From contig NC_083598.1 of the NCBI RefSeq assembly GCF_020882245.1, positions 17,663,178 through 17,727,177 on the forward strand: 64,000 nt of DNA, in the 5' to 3' direction. The first letter of the stretch is position 1. Every line of letters starts with the position of its first letter. This document shows positions 52,901-64,000 of the stretch, piece by piece. Source of the DNA: Rhopalosiphum padi. Its lineage: Eukaryota; Arthropoda; Insecta; Hemiptera; Aphididae. A program made the position numbers and the translations under genes. The notes beneath the pieces are model-generated. The model worked only from the letters and a program-made list of their open reading frames with translations. It was not told the DNA's origin and ran no database searches.

Positions 52901-55900
52901 AGTTTCAAGCACCGAATTATAAATATATATTATATTTTTGTTTATTTCGAAAAGAATTTTACCACACTGACACTGCTGAAGTTTAAAATAAATATTAGAC
53001 GAGTTTATGACGCTATCACAGTTTTTATGCCAACGTTGCACATAATTCAACGTGAAAGCGTATTTAAATAAATTATCAAGTATACAGTATGTATACAATA
53101 CAAAATTACCGCGATTTACGAATATTATTAAATAGTAGCCATTAAAGTATACTTAATTTATTTTATGTTCTGTACGTACATATAGGTACGTGTCGGACAT
53201 AATCTGTTCTATTAAATGTATTCTATATTTCTCTTTAATCAAGTATGACAAGATTGTACGTAAATAAATTATCTCAAATCCACCTAATTATACATGCATT
53301 TCTCGGGAGATGTCTATTTAATATATAATATATATTATATGCCTAATATGTATATTACTGAAATATCAGACAGTTCACTGTGCGTTAAGTTGTAGAGATG
53401 TAAGTTGATATATAATTGTGTGGTCTTATTTAATTCTGAAATGTCATCTAAATTCAAACACCAGAGAATCGTTTAAAAAAGTAAAAAATTCTTGTTGATT
53501 TAATTTTAATTCTTACATATAATTTATATTACTTATAGTCTATAATATAAAAATTCAATGCAAAAAAAATCAGTTTCGTATGACTTTGGTATTGTAAGTT
53601 GAAATTATTAAAAATAAATGCAACATACAGTTTATATACGAGTACAGACAGGCGTGCACCAGGAGCAAATATCTGGACAAAACTATAATTCAAGACTATT
53701 TAAATACTCAAAACATAGTCTTGATGAGCTGTTTAATTGTACGTAAGTACCTACAAAAGGTTATTTTAATTAAGTTATTGAACTATGTAGAGAAAACGGC
53801 AAAAGAGTATAAAATCAGTTAAACTTAAGAGTATACAGATGTACTTGAAAATAATAATATATTTAGGTATGCAACAATAATTGTACATAAAAAACCTTTT
53901 TTTTTTTGAGTGGGGAGGTTATATTTCAGCATGATTCATTCAACAGCATAATATATATATAATTTAAAGTCTTGATAAAATAATATTTAAAAAAAAACTT
54001 ATTATTCTTAAATATTTACTGTTTTGAATAATGATATACATTTTTAATTTAAAACTCCGAAGTAGAATACTTTTCTGAGAAATTTTCTAAACATAAAATT
54101 TCGATTGATTATTAAAATAAACAGTATAGGGGGGTTAAATTTAGATGAGCTGAGTGGAAGTGCAAATATATTGGTTAACTGAAGTATATTCTACTAATCT
54201 TAACTTTAAATACGTTATTTCGAAATTTCAAATAATATTTTGCTTCTAAAAATGAAATGAAAATTGAAAATTTTTATTCAAAAGAAAGCAATAAACATAT
54301 AAATATTAAAATAATAAAATAAAATAATTAATTTTTTTTCAAAAATATCGTTTCACAAAGATGTCTAATTATATATATATTAAAATATTGTCAAGAACGT
54401 TGATACTTTACAAAATTATGAGTGTATATACTATTAAAAAAATTAGCCATTATACCTAAATTCAATATACATCACCCTCATACAATGTAATTATTATTGT
54501 GATGTCATTGGGTATAGGCTATTGACATAATTTACGTAATATTATTATTTATTTTATATTTTTAGTATTGTAATTTCGAAGAAGAAAAAATATTCAAATA
54601 ATGTTGATGTATTATCAATTTATCAAATTAATAATATTGTTTATTCCACAATATGATGAGGTTTGTTTATTAAAGTTTATAATACTATAACTACTTATCT
54701 GAATTCCACAAAAGGGCAAAATCATATCGTTTTAATTTCTAATAAAATTATAGCAACGTTAATGTTTCGCGGGTTAATTTGATATAATAAGGTTTGCTTA
54801 CAGAGTTGCGATGTCAAATATAATCTATATACACTTTTATTTATATCAATTTTTCCCGCTACACAATATAATATATACCTACGCAAGTAAGAAAAAAAAT
54901 CTACCGCGTGGGAATCACGTATATTGCTGCATCCATTTTGGACGTTATCGTGATACCTACCGACCTACTTGTTGCCGAATGACTTGAAACGTTAAAAAAA
55001 AATTTCTTCACCGTGTCTATTCGACTAAAATATATGTAAAAAAAAAAACAGCTCAAAATATTATACTGTATACCTACCTATTCAATATCTTTGGGCTAAT
55101 ATTATTTAATTCTCATTTTGGTATCGATTTAACTATACTATTTTATTATTATATAATAGCATACACCGTTGATAAAACGTTTTAATACACTCTCTAAATA
55201 CGAGATAATTATCTAGAATACATTACTATTTTGAGTGTATGATCTACCATGGTAGGAATCAACTCTGTTTACATTAAAACATCGATAATGCTTATATAAT
55301 ATTATGTAATAAATATAATGCACGATTTCAGTGACTTTATTATAATATACAACAAATTTATTAAGATTTAACGATTATTAATTTTGTGCACTTTAAAAAA
55401 AAAATAAAAAAAAAATAAGAAACGGAATCGATTCTCTTCGGTGGCTTTTTTGACAATTTGTTAAAAACGATATAATATAAAAACATATTCACTATATAGG
55501 AATCGAACCGATAGAATATTGTGTCCTTTGTATAATTGTACTATGTACAACTAAACTGTACGCTTTTCCGTAATGTGTGAGACTTTATAATGATATTTTA
55601 CTTGGACAAAAACAATACAAATATAATATTTATAATGTATAAAAACGAATAAATTTCGATTTTCGGTTAGTCATGCCCATAATAGTTCAATTATAAATAA
55701 TTGTCACTATAAATAATTGTTTACAGGTATATGCACGTTGTGATTATTTTTTTCATAATGATTTCATTTCATAAAACTCAATTCATTTTATTTTTGATAA
55801 CATTATAATAAAATAGACTATGCAGCCAGCCCACACAGGTTTGAATAAATTACTTATATTTTGCATAACTGTCGTAAAACCGCACGTCGTCATTTTATTT

Positions 55901-56814
55901 TGATCATAACCAATTACCGTAATATTATATCAATTCTATGGAACTATGGTCACTTCATAGTACCCATTATAAAGCGTGGTTAATATGGATATTCAATTAC
56001 ATCACACGCTGATGACTCGATTTAAAATAATCTATAATATATAGGAATACATATCATATAATATAGAACTATAATACTTATAGTATAGGAGACGCAGTGT
56101 AAAGAAATCGTTGTCAGCGATTTTGCTTTCTAGTATTTTATTGTATCGTAACAATAATAATAATGTTTACCAAGAAAAATATAACTAGTCGACATTTTGA
56201 GAAACTACAGTTTTTTTTAAGAACTCAACGACGATTGTTTTTTTCACGTCTACAGTATTTTATAAAATTAATAATGATCGATTGATGGCGCACATAATAG
56301 ATTGGTATAAAACTCATCTTTCACCAGTTTTTCTAAATTCAAATTTCAAATAGAAGAGTATAAGATATGCATCGCAAGCGCCATATTATTATTAGTATCG
56401 AAATTACAAAATGTATTTACTGCTTAGAAGATTAACAAATTACAACTTAAAATATTAGGTACCTATATGTGTATTCCCAACCAAACTCCCGACAAAACGA
56501 GGTTCACTTACATCAAGGTATAGAAAATGGTAAAAGGCAGTAGTTAGAAAAACATATATAATAAAAAAAACGAAGTTGTGATAAACCTATACCATTAATA
56601 TACGAGTAGTAATACTGTCTATCCGGCACAGCTGTAAAAAAGAATACTTTAAAACTTTTTCTTGGCGGAAAAAAATGTACATGGTAGTAAATCTGAATAA
56701 ATGTTTGTTATTAAATTAAGTACATTGTTTATGCTTTATATTTTATATACGCATACAGACAAACTACATATAACAATATCATAATATGAAATCAATAGTT
56801 ATGAAAATAAAATC
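49926..56814. other. AT-rich noncoding DNA
   Basis: Nearly 7 kb without a recognisable gene. A small GC-richer patch at 50660-50870 gives a 64-codon Pro/Thr-rich frame (50661-50855) of no known family. The 98-residue minus frame at 52802-53098 is not supported. Several poly-A/T runs are present, for example 51655-51669 and 55395-55417. Confidence 0.5.
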
Positions 56815-57475
56815 TGAAGCTAGACGCTCTTATCCCATAGTGATATAAAGAAAATAATCGAAATAGACACACTTCATCATTGGGGAAAAAAATGAAACAA
56901 ACTGTCAACCAAACTTAACGAAGTAAAAAGAACCACAATATTTTGGTTTTTCTTCATCAACACACCAAGAAAGTACGAGACCTTTATCAACTGATTCTTC
57001 TGAATAGGACATATACGCCACGCGCCGATCACTTATATTTAATGAAGAAAGAAAACATTCCCATTTGCTCATGTTGTGGGGTCTCTCTTTAAATTTAGTA
57101 AAACACATCCTAACTGAGTGCAGAATATATGACAGGGAGAGACGAAAATTCCTAATCTCTGATAACTTAGGCGAAACGTTAAAACCAGAACCTAACAACA
57201 TCTCTGTACTTATTTAATTCCTATCGGAAACTCACCCTATCAACAATATAATGCAAACAAGCAAATCAAAACGCAATACAAATCAACTATTATTTTTTAG
57301 TACCTAATATATTATTTAATATTCATGTATATTTTCTTTATGTGCTTAATTACTTTACTATAAGAATAGCGATTTATTACAATTATAAAATATGTTATCT
57401 ATACATTTTAATATTAATGTAATGTTACATCTAATGGCCGTTATAGATGCCGTGAACAGATTTTTAGTAAAAAAA
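56815..57475 (+). mobile_element. 5'-truncated LINE: ORF2 C-terminus plus 3' UTR
   Basis: The + strand shows, in shifting frames, SDIKKIIEIDTLHHWGKK and KLSTKLNEVKRTTI (tail of the RNase H domain), and KVRDLYQLILLNRTYTPRAD with HLYLMKKENIPICSCCGVSL. Next comes VKHILTECRIYDRERRKFLI and then ISVLI before TAA near 57217. The CxxC...H...EC arrangement (CSCCG / HILTEC) is the C-terminal zinc-binding region found after RNase H in I/jockey-type LINE ORF2 proteins. About 250 bases of AT-rich 3' UTR follow, ending near ATGGCCGTTATAGATGCCGT and an A-rich tail at about 57467-57475. 5' truncation is typical of LINE insertion. The minus frame 56905-57201 is only its shadow. Target duplications could not be identified in the AT-rich flanks. 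Confidence 0.75.
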
Positions 57476-60400
57476 AATATATATATATATGTATATGGTA
57501 TTTATATGTAGGTACATTTAAAAATTGTTGTTTTTTAATTCTTAATTACACACTAAAATTGTAATTCATACATTTTAACCTTTTAATTGCACGTTAATCA
57601 GGTTTTTAGTTATAGGTGTACTAATGTACTAGAGATGTATTTTAGTCTTTAGACAGATTATGCCCCAATTTGATATTGATTCCAAAGCTAGTATATTATA
57701 TAACATATTATTACTTGGTTACTATTATATAAATTTATTATCGCAAACAAATCGGTCATAAAAAATACAAACCATTTTCACAGATTAAAATAAAAACCTT
57801 ACAGGATGGTAATAATAATAATTATCGTGTTCATTAATTATTGAGGTCATTGTTCCGTTAACTATATATTATTATTATAATAATATTATAATGTACGGTT
57901 TTCTGCGCAACCATATGCCGCGTGTGTCTGTGGGTATTGTTCTGTGACGGATAATACATACTCGTCGTGTGTATATTATGCAATTTATACATAGGTATAA
58001 TAAGTGTACACATCATGATTATATGATATAGGAATTGGATAGTTTCCGTTGGATGTGCCATCGAAAATTAGCGGGCAAGGAGCGGCGTTGCAGTTGCAGG
58101 AAAATGAGAAGGACGCGCGAGTAAAATAAGAGTAGCATAATATAATATTTGTATTTTGTAAAAGCAAACGGTTAATCGTATGCACTGCAGTAATACTATA
58201 TAACGTCATACGACTCGTACGGATGTTATAAAATGTTTCATTATACCTGACATGTAACATAATATTATTGTATTTACGCACGTAGTAAACGCGATTAAAA
58301 ATAATTGCAGATGAACATTTAAAATACAATTTTGAAGTCAGTAACGTATTTAGGATTGAAGGGCGTCCCTTTTTTACGGTCAACACTTTTTGAGTTTATT
58401 TTTTAACAGTCCCCAATTCTTATTTAAATTTTATTCAATGTAGGTTTGAAAATGTTATTACCTATTAAATAGATAATTATAAATACATAGAAAATCTAAT
58501 CTCTTGCTTCAAGTTTTTCCTTTTTAGTGGATCATCTATATTGCTTCTTTTAAATACACCTCCTTCCAAGTATCCCACTGTGTATATTAATAAGTAATAA
58601 CATGCTATATATACCATATGCGCTTTAATACCTAATTGGAACTCGTCGCGAAATATTATACATTAGTCATTATTACGGACTAAGGTCAGTATACTATCAC
58701 ACAGTAATGTATTTTAGACATGTATAAAAAAGTGCATATAGAACTATAGAAGTGTGTTTTCTCTAAATAAACAAAAAAAACTCGTCCTTACAACTGTTCC
58801 AATCTAAGTAGTTATCCATCGACTATAACATTAGATATCTATTTATAATATATATGTTTTCCCATTTCATAGTAAGTTATTCCGGAGGGGAATTCTTCTA
58901 GAAAATGCGCGCTGTACCATCGCACATAATATATACACGCGACATTCCATTACATAATAGAATTTCGAAACTAATTCGGAAACAATTGTACTTCGGTTGT
59001 TCTCTCGTTGGAGATTATAATCTGCTGCAATGTATATACATACTATATATATATATAATTGAGTACTGACTAGTGCCACGATTGTTCTTATTGCGCTTTT
59101 TTTCGAGTTTTAATATTGTTATATCTCTAAAATAAAAATGTACCAGAAGAATAATAAACCGTATACGGAATAACCTTTCATATAAAATCGGATGATGATA
59201 TCGAAAGATTGTGTATTGTTAACTGTTTGTTTTTTAATGGCTGTAGAAAAAAATCATTTGTCAAGAAAAAAAAATTTAAAAGTAGCTTTTTTGTTCAAAA
59301 AAATTGTGTTAAGACTTTTTATATTTTAAATTGTGTTTTACGTGTTTTACTAAATCACATTAAAAATTAAAATCGAATCTTAGTTTTAAATCGCTATGAA
59401 TTTAATAATCGGCAATCTGATGGGCAGTACAATAATAATGTGTTATTTCAGTGTTATCATTTTTATTGTACCTATCGTTAATACACTATTATTATTGCTT
59501 ATAAGTTACTGTTTGTATTATTTAATAAATTTTTGTAAGTCTGAAATGTGTAGAGTTGTTATATATTTTACTTAAATTATGTTGGTAATCAATATAAAAT
59601 ATAAAAAAAATAATTAAAATTATTTACGACCACCGTTTTTAACTTTGATTTTTCGAATACAATGTTGTAAATACTCCCAACCTTTAATTCTTAACATTAT
59701 ATTACTACATTTAATCAAGAATGGTTAAATGTTTGTAACTTATTAAATGCTTTTTTTTATTTATTTAATATTTGCATGGTATAAACACAAACATTTTGCA
59801 TATAAACAGTGATGTGTAATAATAAATTATATCAATGATTATATCTATATATAAATGCAGCCTAAATAGAACAATATTCAAATGCATAATGTATAATATA
59901 CCATATACCTATTAGTCCTATTATAATTATTATTAATGTGAAATATTTTCTACTGTTTATGAGTTTAATGAGTTATAAAAAAAATCATATGATTTTATTT
60001 TATTATTTGTTCATTTTGCTCGGGATAAACTTAAGTATTATGATATTAATCGGCGTACTGGCATATTATAATACAGTAGGTACCAATAAAAATAGTGATT
60101 ATTTTCGTGACTTTCATCAATCTCAGTTACTTTGTTAATAATGTCTAATTTAAAAGATTCAAGTTCTAAAGACTTTTAGAACTTTATACAGCAGTTACAT
60201 TTCTATAAAAATAAATACAAACAATAAATATTATGTAATATATAATTAATATTATACGTGCCCTATAAAACACTTTTTGATTTTGTTTCATGTTTTTTCT
60301 TTGTCTTCTCATTGTTTGCGCATTTACGTTTTAATATCATACTTAGACTGTACGTGGTATATAATAATCTTATAGTTACCTACCACGGTTATTAATGGCC

Positions 60401-62878
60401 ACTTGCAAAAAAAAAATAATAATATATTATATTTAACTAAAAAATATTATAATATTTCCGTTTGCATTCACGTTCTTGTGAATGTCGAATATTTATCAAT
60501 TACGTGAAACTTTTCAGTGGCTTGATAGTATAAGTATTATATATGACGCTTGTGGCTTTTATATTATGATGACGTTGTTATAATATTATGCACGTTAACA
60601 TTATACTACCGTAGCTATACGCAATACACGTTTGGCGTATATGACTGCGAACGAGTATTGTCAGATGCTCAGATTATATATTATATGGACGACAGAACGA
60701 TGATGAGTTTTCAATGTCACCGTGTAAATAGTTGGAGATCCATTATGAGGACAGCGAGGAAAAGAAACAGATAAATCGTGTATTTTTTCTATCGTTATTT
60801 AACCAGTTTCTTCAACAGACCAGGACAGTTATTACTTATTACCTATTATTATTATCGTCATCATTACGCAGCAGTGACATTACAATATTAAATCTCCTAT
60901 GAAGTAAGATTTGATATTTATAAACGCACAGCGTATATACATTATTGCACTGCAGTTGCATCGGCGAAATATGCAATATATAATATATACATACCTGTAT
61001 ATATATATATATATATATAACACCAATGCAGTCTTAAGCGTGTGTATGGTCATCGAGGATTATTCGATCGTAATCAAATGTCTATATACATGCGCGTATG
61101 GCGTATAGTACCTGCTTTGTGCTTGCAGCACATTATGCAATATTACCCACGAAGAGTGTTCTATCCACAACTGATTTACAACGATGTATCTGAATTATCT
61201 GATCCGGATTATATTATAATATATACTATTGTCATATAAGTGGATCGGTTTATATGGTCGTTTACCGTCGTACGCGTGTGTATTGTTGTAATGATATGTG
61301 TTTGTATTATAATTTATATACGATTGAAATGCGCCACCATCATCACGCATCGCTTGTACGAAACTATAAATACCACAACATAGGTAGTATGATGCAGAAA
61401 TACGAATTATACGGAATGTATAATGCACCTATAAACCTTATAGGTACAGTTTGGCGAGTTATTGGCCATTGCCGAGTGGTATCGTATGACGCTGAAAATA
61501 AATGTCGATATTCAGTTTATGCGTGGTAGTACTATTAGTGAAAATTAAACTTTAAGTTTCGATATACCGTATTAAATCAAGGTTTCAAATGGCGGGCGAG
61601 TGATGCAAGGAGCATTAGATCCGTCTACATCTGGTCGCCATTAAAATAATACTATTTAACATTTTCTTCAAAAGGTACACTCAAGTTGAATGTAAAGAAT
61701 TTACTCCGTTACAAATAATTATTTACGAGTATTTATTAGAAATGTTATCATTTTAGTCTTACCCACAAAGATATTTAATTACACATTATACAGAGTACCT
61801 ACATACTATTAGATACATTTATTTTATCATCTCATTACTCCATAATACGTTTGAGTACTTTTTATTTTATTATATTATAATTTATATTCCATTTTTTTTT
61901 ACTTTATTGTAATTTTTTACTTAATGCGTGAGCGTTAAGAAAATTAATACGTGTAATGTAAGTCTTAAAGATAATATAATTTTATTATTCATTACACAAT
62001 ACACAGTTAAAATTCTGGAAAAATTGGTGCTTGAATTTAGGTTAAAAAACTTGATGGCAAAAATGAGAGAAAAATATGATTATAATAATAATAATATAGT
62101 GAATTAATTTAGATATTAAAAGTACGTAGCTGCTATAGAATATAAGAAACCATTCCTAAAATATTGGTAGCAAAAATATGTGTAATTTATATAAATAAAT
62201 GGGATTAAAATCTAAATAAAAATGATTTAAATTTATAGTTTATTCTTGCAAAACACTCGAAATATCAACTTTAATCACATTTTGTTGCTATACATGATTT
62301 CCGATTTGCATTAATTGATAGTTCAGTATTCTGTATACCTATTGTATTAAGAGAGAACATTGTACTAACTATAATAAGTAACTTAGCGTGTATGTACACA
62401 ATGGTTTTAAGTTTATAAAACTAGAAAGTTTTCATAATCAATTTAAACCAAATGATCTGTACGACTGTAGTACAACGACTTTGCCAATAGGTATATTACA
62501 AAGCTCTTTTGTCATTTGTATACAATAAGGGTGACGCGAAGATTTTTTTTTTTTTTTCTGGAGAAGGGACGGACGAATTGGGCTGTGAACGTTTTAAGGG
62601 GCTTATATAAATAATATCTTTCGATAACCCATCTATAAGTGTCGTTGTGCGCCACCGTCAAAACAAAATCAATAAGAATTAAAAAATCAATCGTCACAAT
62701 AATAAATAACCGTATAGTAAATATGTCAGTATTGCGCCAACTACCTATTATATCATAGTGATAATATGGTATAGCAGTAGTCTGCAGTTGTAGATATGAC
62801 ATTGTAGGTAAATAACCGAAACGAGCCGTTTATTAGTTTCGGACGAGACGGAAACGCGTAATTATAAAAAGCGGTAAA

Positions 62879-62880
<2 letters not shown>
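57476..62880. other. AT-rich noncoding DNA
   Basis: About 5.4 kb with no recognisable gene. A TA microsatellite lies at 60999-61019. A transposon-end-like CAGTAACGTATTTAGG lies at 58339-58354. A GC-richer word cluster lies at 61589-61645 (AAATGGCGGGCGAGTG...TCTGGTCGCCATT). The frames at 57985-58386, 60550-60774 and 61254-61529 are open by chance and show no domain. Confidence 0.5.
60999..61019. repeat. (TA)n microsatellite
   Basis: TA run seen directly. Confidence 0.9.
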
Positions 62881-62913
<33 letters not shown>

Positions 62914-62920
62914 CGTGTGT
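62881..62920. repeat. (GT)n microsatellite with GC interruptions
   Basis: About 29 bases of pure GT followed by GCGTGCGTGTGT. It lies just upstream of the CpG island at the right end and opens spurious Cys/Val frames. Confidence 0.95.
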
Positions 62921-63079
62921 ATGTGCAGTGTATGCGCGATGTACACGTATTTGTTTCGTTATTCATAATGCAGTCACACGCGATAAATGGTTATTTTTCA
63001 AACAAAGTGATAAATACGGTTTTTTACGGCGGCGGAGGGCGCATAATTTTATTATATTATTATTTATTTTGCGTGCGAA

Positions 63080-63338
63080 TAAACGAACGAGATTGTGTGT
63101 GCGGTCGGGCGCGGGCGAGAGAGGGATTAATATTATTATTATTCGGCATACAGAGCGAAAGCGGTGCGAACGCGTAGGCTGCGGTGTCCGCGTGACAGCG
63201 GCGTACAGGCGGTGCGACGGCGAGCAGGGTGTACAGCGCGTAGTTATTTCGACGGGCGGCAGACGCGCGGAGGTCGCGTGCGAAGGGGGCGAGCGCGTTG
63301 TGCCGCGGCGGCAGAGGGGCGCGCGCGCGGCGGAATCC
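63080..63338 (+). promoter_or_regulatory. CpG-rich promoter / 5' UTR of a + strand gene
   Basis: The block has the highest density of CpG and GCG words in the window (CGGTCGGGCGCGGGCGAGAG near 63104; GGCGCGCGCGCGGCGG near 63317). It sits directly upstream of an ATG in good context with a splice donor close behind. Such a layout, a CpG-rich 5' UTR opening into a short first coding exon, is common for housekeeping or regulatory genes in AT-rich insect genomes. No clear TATA box or TCAGT initiator was seen, so the transcription start is not placed. Overlapping frames on both strands (62883-63365, 62963-63445, 63060-63380) are open because stops are rare in GC-rich DNA, and their Arg-rich products are not taken as proteins. 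Confidence 0.45.
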
Positions 63339-63361
63339 ATGGCGACTAATCGACCGGTCAC
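63339..63361 (+). CDS. Probable first coding exon (partial gene, continues beyond window)
   Basis: The start codon sits in AATCCATGGCG, a favourable context with G at +4. The exon would encode MATNRPV plus two bases of the next codon, ending AC|GTAAGC at 63361/63362, a strong donor. Read through, the frame stops at TAA 63363-63365, so the exon only makes sense if spliced. Seven residues are too few to name a family. No further exon was recognised in 63366-64000, implying a first intron longer than 640 bases. The ATG could instead be an upstream start within a noncoding exon. Confidence 0.4.
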
Positions 63362-64000
63362 GTAAGCATGCGAATGACAAACGAGCACGTGCGTTCTCGG
63401 TGAAAACGAAAACGGAAAAAAAGCCGACTCGAAAGCACTGTACACGCCGGTTTGAATTTTTTCTTCTTCTTTTTTTTTGCGCGCGACAATTTTAAATTTT
63501 TTTTTATTATCTATATAATATTAACACGATTTACTGTCACTGCGATATCAGCTGAATGCGCCGGCTAGATTCGGTGCGGTTTGTTTTATAGCCCGCGAAC
63601 GCTCATTTTCGAACGTATCGCAATAATATAATATGTTTACAACTACTATACAATAATAATAAGCGCGAAGATTATTACGCGTTTTGGCGTTACTCCTCCC
63701 TAACCCCCCTGGCCCCTACCCCTGTACATCGCGCACGAAAGTAGGCACTTGCGGAGCAGAGACGGAACCGAATTAGCAATCGGCTGCACAGCGTCTGCGC
63801 GCGACGAGAACAATGTTAATACCATTAGGAGGAACAGCGTTCGAAAACGTCAAATGATTATTCACGTAGTCCGACGTTGTATCATATGATTATAAAATAT
63901 CTTAAAAACGTACAATTATATAGCATAGTCGCGTTCAGCAGAACGAATTTTATTTTATTAACTTAAATGTTAGAAAAAATTGACCAATACCTATACAAAT
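63362..64000 (+). other. Presumed first intron, GC-richer than average
   Basis: Starts with the donor GTAAGC. It contains a C-rich patch at 63690-63725 (CTCCCTAACCCCCCTGGCCCC) and several CGCG words near 63655-63815, then returns to AT-rich sequence. No acceptor followed by a convincing exon is seen. The GC-rich parts may extend the promoter-proximal regulatory region. Confidence 0.35.

Noticed and set aside
56905..57201. 98-codon minus-strand frame
   Set aside because: Shadow of the LINE ORF2 C-terminus that reads on the + strand.
57985..58386. 133-codon minus-strand frame
   Set aside because: No domain; Tyr/Asn/Ile-rich; passes through a transposon-end-like word.
62883..63445. Two 160-codon frames on opposite strands
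   Set aside because: Mutually exclusive products of the GT repeat and the CpG island. Only the last codons (from 63339) have start and splice context.
1..64000. Eye search for conserved insect microRNA sequences, rRNA, tRNA and CRISPR arrays
   Set aside because: No recognisable mature microRNA, rRNA block, convincing tRNA or spaced repeat array was seen; a covariance-model scan would be needed for certainty.

Overview
The window is eukaryotic, very AT-rich DNA. Long A/T runs, TA and TAA/ATT microsatellites and many copies of 'taggtacctat'-like words suggest a hemipteran insect, most likely an aphid; this is inference from composition and transposon type, not from a diagnostic gene. There is no operon structure and no CRISPR array, and no RNA gene could be recognised by eye. 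No complete protein-coding gene is visible. Nearly all open frames are short, chance or microsatellite-driven products.

What can be supported is mostly mobile-element debris plus one probable gene start. A fold-back mariner-type MITE with TA target duplication lies at 688-1080. The richest stretch is 28.1-31.2 kb. It joins end to end: (i) a decayed hAT-type transposase of the ZMYM1/DUF4371 kind on the + strand, with an apparently intact 66-bp intron and a 3' terminal motif at 29072-29086; (ii) one exon of a pancreatic-lipase-family gene on the - strand (29198-29435); and (iii) a 3'-truncated, internally deleted LINE on the - strand (about 31200 to 29437) carrying endonuclease and reverse-transcriptase motifs. 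The lipase exon begins within a few bases of where LINE homology stops, so its natural splice acceptor is gone. Two other LINE pieces occur: an ORF1 zinc-knuckle fragment at about 49.6-49.9 kb and a 5'-truncated ORF2 tail with 3' UTR at about 56.8-57.5 kb, both on +.

The right end (about 63.08-63.36 kb) is a CpG-rich island followed by a good-context ATG and a strong splice donor seven codons later. It looks like the promoter, 5' UTR and first coding exon of a + strand gene whose remaining exons lie beyond 64 kb. Other CpG/GC-elevated islands at 5.24-5.76 and 8.2-9.06 kb may be promoters or noncoding first exons but cannot be assigned.

The rest, roughly 55 kb, is intergenic or intronic AT-rich sequence with microsatellites, homopolymers and scattered transposon-end-like motifs. 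A few short coding-like segments (20.2, 24.4-24.8, 32.4, 38.5 and 48.9 kb) are recorded with low confidence. I found no convincing new biological system; the best lead is the hAT / lipase exon / LINE mosaic.
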